NCBI GenBank assembly: GCA_016288815.1
Contig: JAEELF010000017.1
Location: 50,164 to 114,163, forward strand
Length of the DNA stretch: 64,000 nt
Direction of reading: 5' to 3'
Origin: Ruminococcus sp.
GTDB taxonomy: Bacteria > Bacillota > Clostridia > Oscillospirales > Ruminococcaceae
Both the position numbers and the translations under genes were made by a program. The notes below the pieces were generated by a model. That model was given only the letters and a program-made list of their open reading frames with translations, was not told the DNA's origin and did no database searches. This document shows, piece by piece, positions 63,918 to 64,000 of the stretch (position 1 is the first letter of the stretch; the number at the start of each line of letters is the position of its first letter).

Positions 63918-64000
63918 TCAGGTGGAAGGCTTGGTGTCGACAGCCGTCTTCTTAGCGACTTCGGCGAATTTGCCGCAGGTAGCCAGGGCCTCGAACTCAA
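63918..64000 (-). CDS. C-terminal end of an unidentified protein
   Basis: The last 26 residues of a protein entering from the right (EFEALATCGKFAEVAKKTAV...), ending in TGA and followed by a good terminator. Too short to identify. Confidence 0.6.
   Translation of the reverse strand, partial: EFEALATCGKFAEVAKKTAVDTKPST

Noticed and set aside
1-64000. tRNA, rRNA, transposase, integrase or phage genes
   Set aside because: No tRNA-like TPsiC arm with acceptor stem, no rRNA segments and no mobile-element motifs were recognised; a tRNAscan or ISfinder run could still find short ones.

Overview
The window is chromosomal DNA of a low-GC-phylum, spore-lineage gut or rumen anaerobe, most likely Ruminococcus or a close relative in Oscillospiraceae. 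Three things point there: a complete spoIIIA operon, two large secreted proteins ending in type I dockerins (a papain-family peptidase and a two-domain pectate lyase), and the clostridial spoIIIA-asp23-nusB-xseAB-dxs-tlyA-nadK-argR-recN order. I found no tRNA or rRNA gene, CRISPR array, transposase or phage gene. Many long antisense ORFs in the track are shadows produced by a strong third-position C/G bias.

Region 1 (1-17200, minus strand) is one long housekeeping and sporulation stretch, read from spoIIIAA down to a class B penicillin-binding protein cut by the window edge. It covers sporulation, transcription (NusB), DNA repair (XseAB, RecN), isoprenoid supply (Dxs), rRNA methylation (TlyA), NADP synthesis, ArgR, a GH42 beta-galactosidase and Dtd. 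Region 2 (17200-25100) holds a sugar ABC importer without its ATPase, a GC-rich unexplained island, a ComEA-like protein and the dockerin-bearing peptidase. Region 3 (25200-28400) holds a rare fusion of a sugar-isomerase-like TIM barrel to an acyl-CoA synthetase, preceded by a full T-box leader and a fragment of a duplicated paralogue.

Region 4 (28400-37600, minus) mixes small enzymes with four RNA-modification genes (rsmI, trmN6-like, mnmA, tmcAL). Region 5 (37700-47000) has ackA, a tiny membrane protein with a heavy-metal-associated domain protein, a soluble LacI-sensor/GGDEF protein, a CtpE-like P-type ATPase, bioY under a BirA-type operator, and an NfeD/SPFH pair. Region 6 (47100-57100, plus) contains the most interesting locus: an MBOAT acyltransferase, a DHHW partner, an FkbH-like protein and an acyl carrier protein. 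Its layout resembles the Dlt system, but with the D-alanine ligase replaced by an FkbH-type loader. After it come rlmB, an 840-residue protein that looks like a catalytically dead heavy-metal P-type ATPase, and an LCP ligase. Region 7 (57100-64000) has a lone pilin-like protein, ldh, the PL1-PL9-dockerin pectate lyase and a small membrane protein.

Together the genes suggest a fermentative (acetate, lactate) plant-polysaccharide degrader that modifies a cell-surface polymer. Many promoters are near-perfect sigma-A sites with 17-bp spacers. All functional calls rest on motif reading, without database searches.
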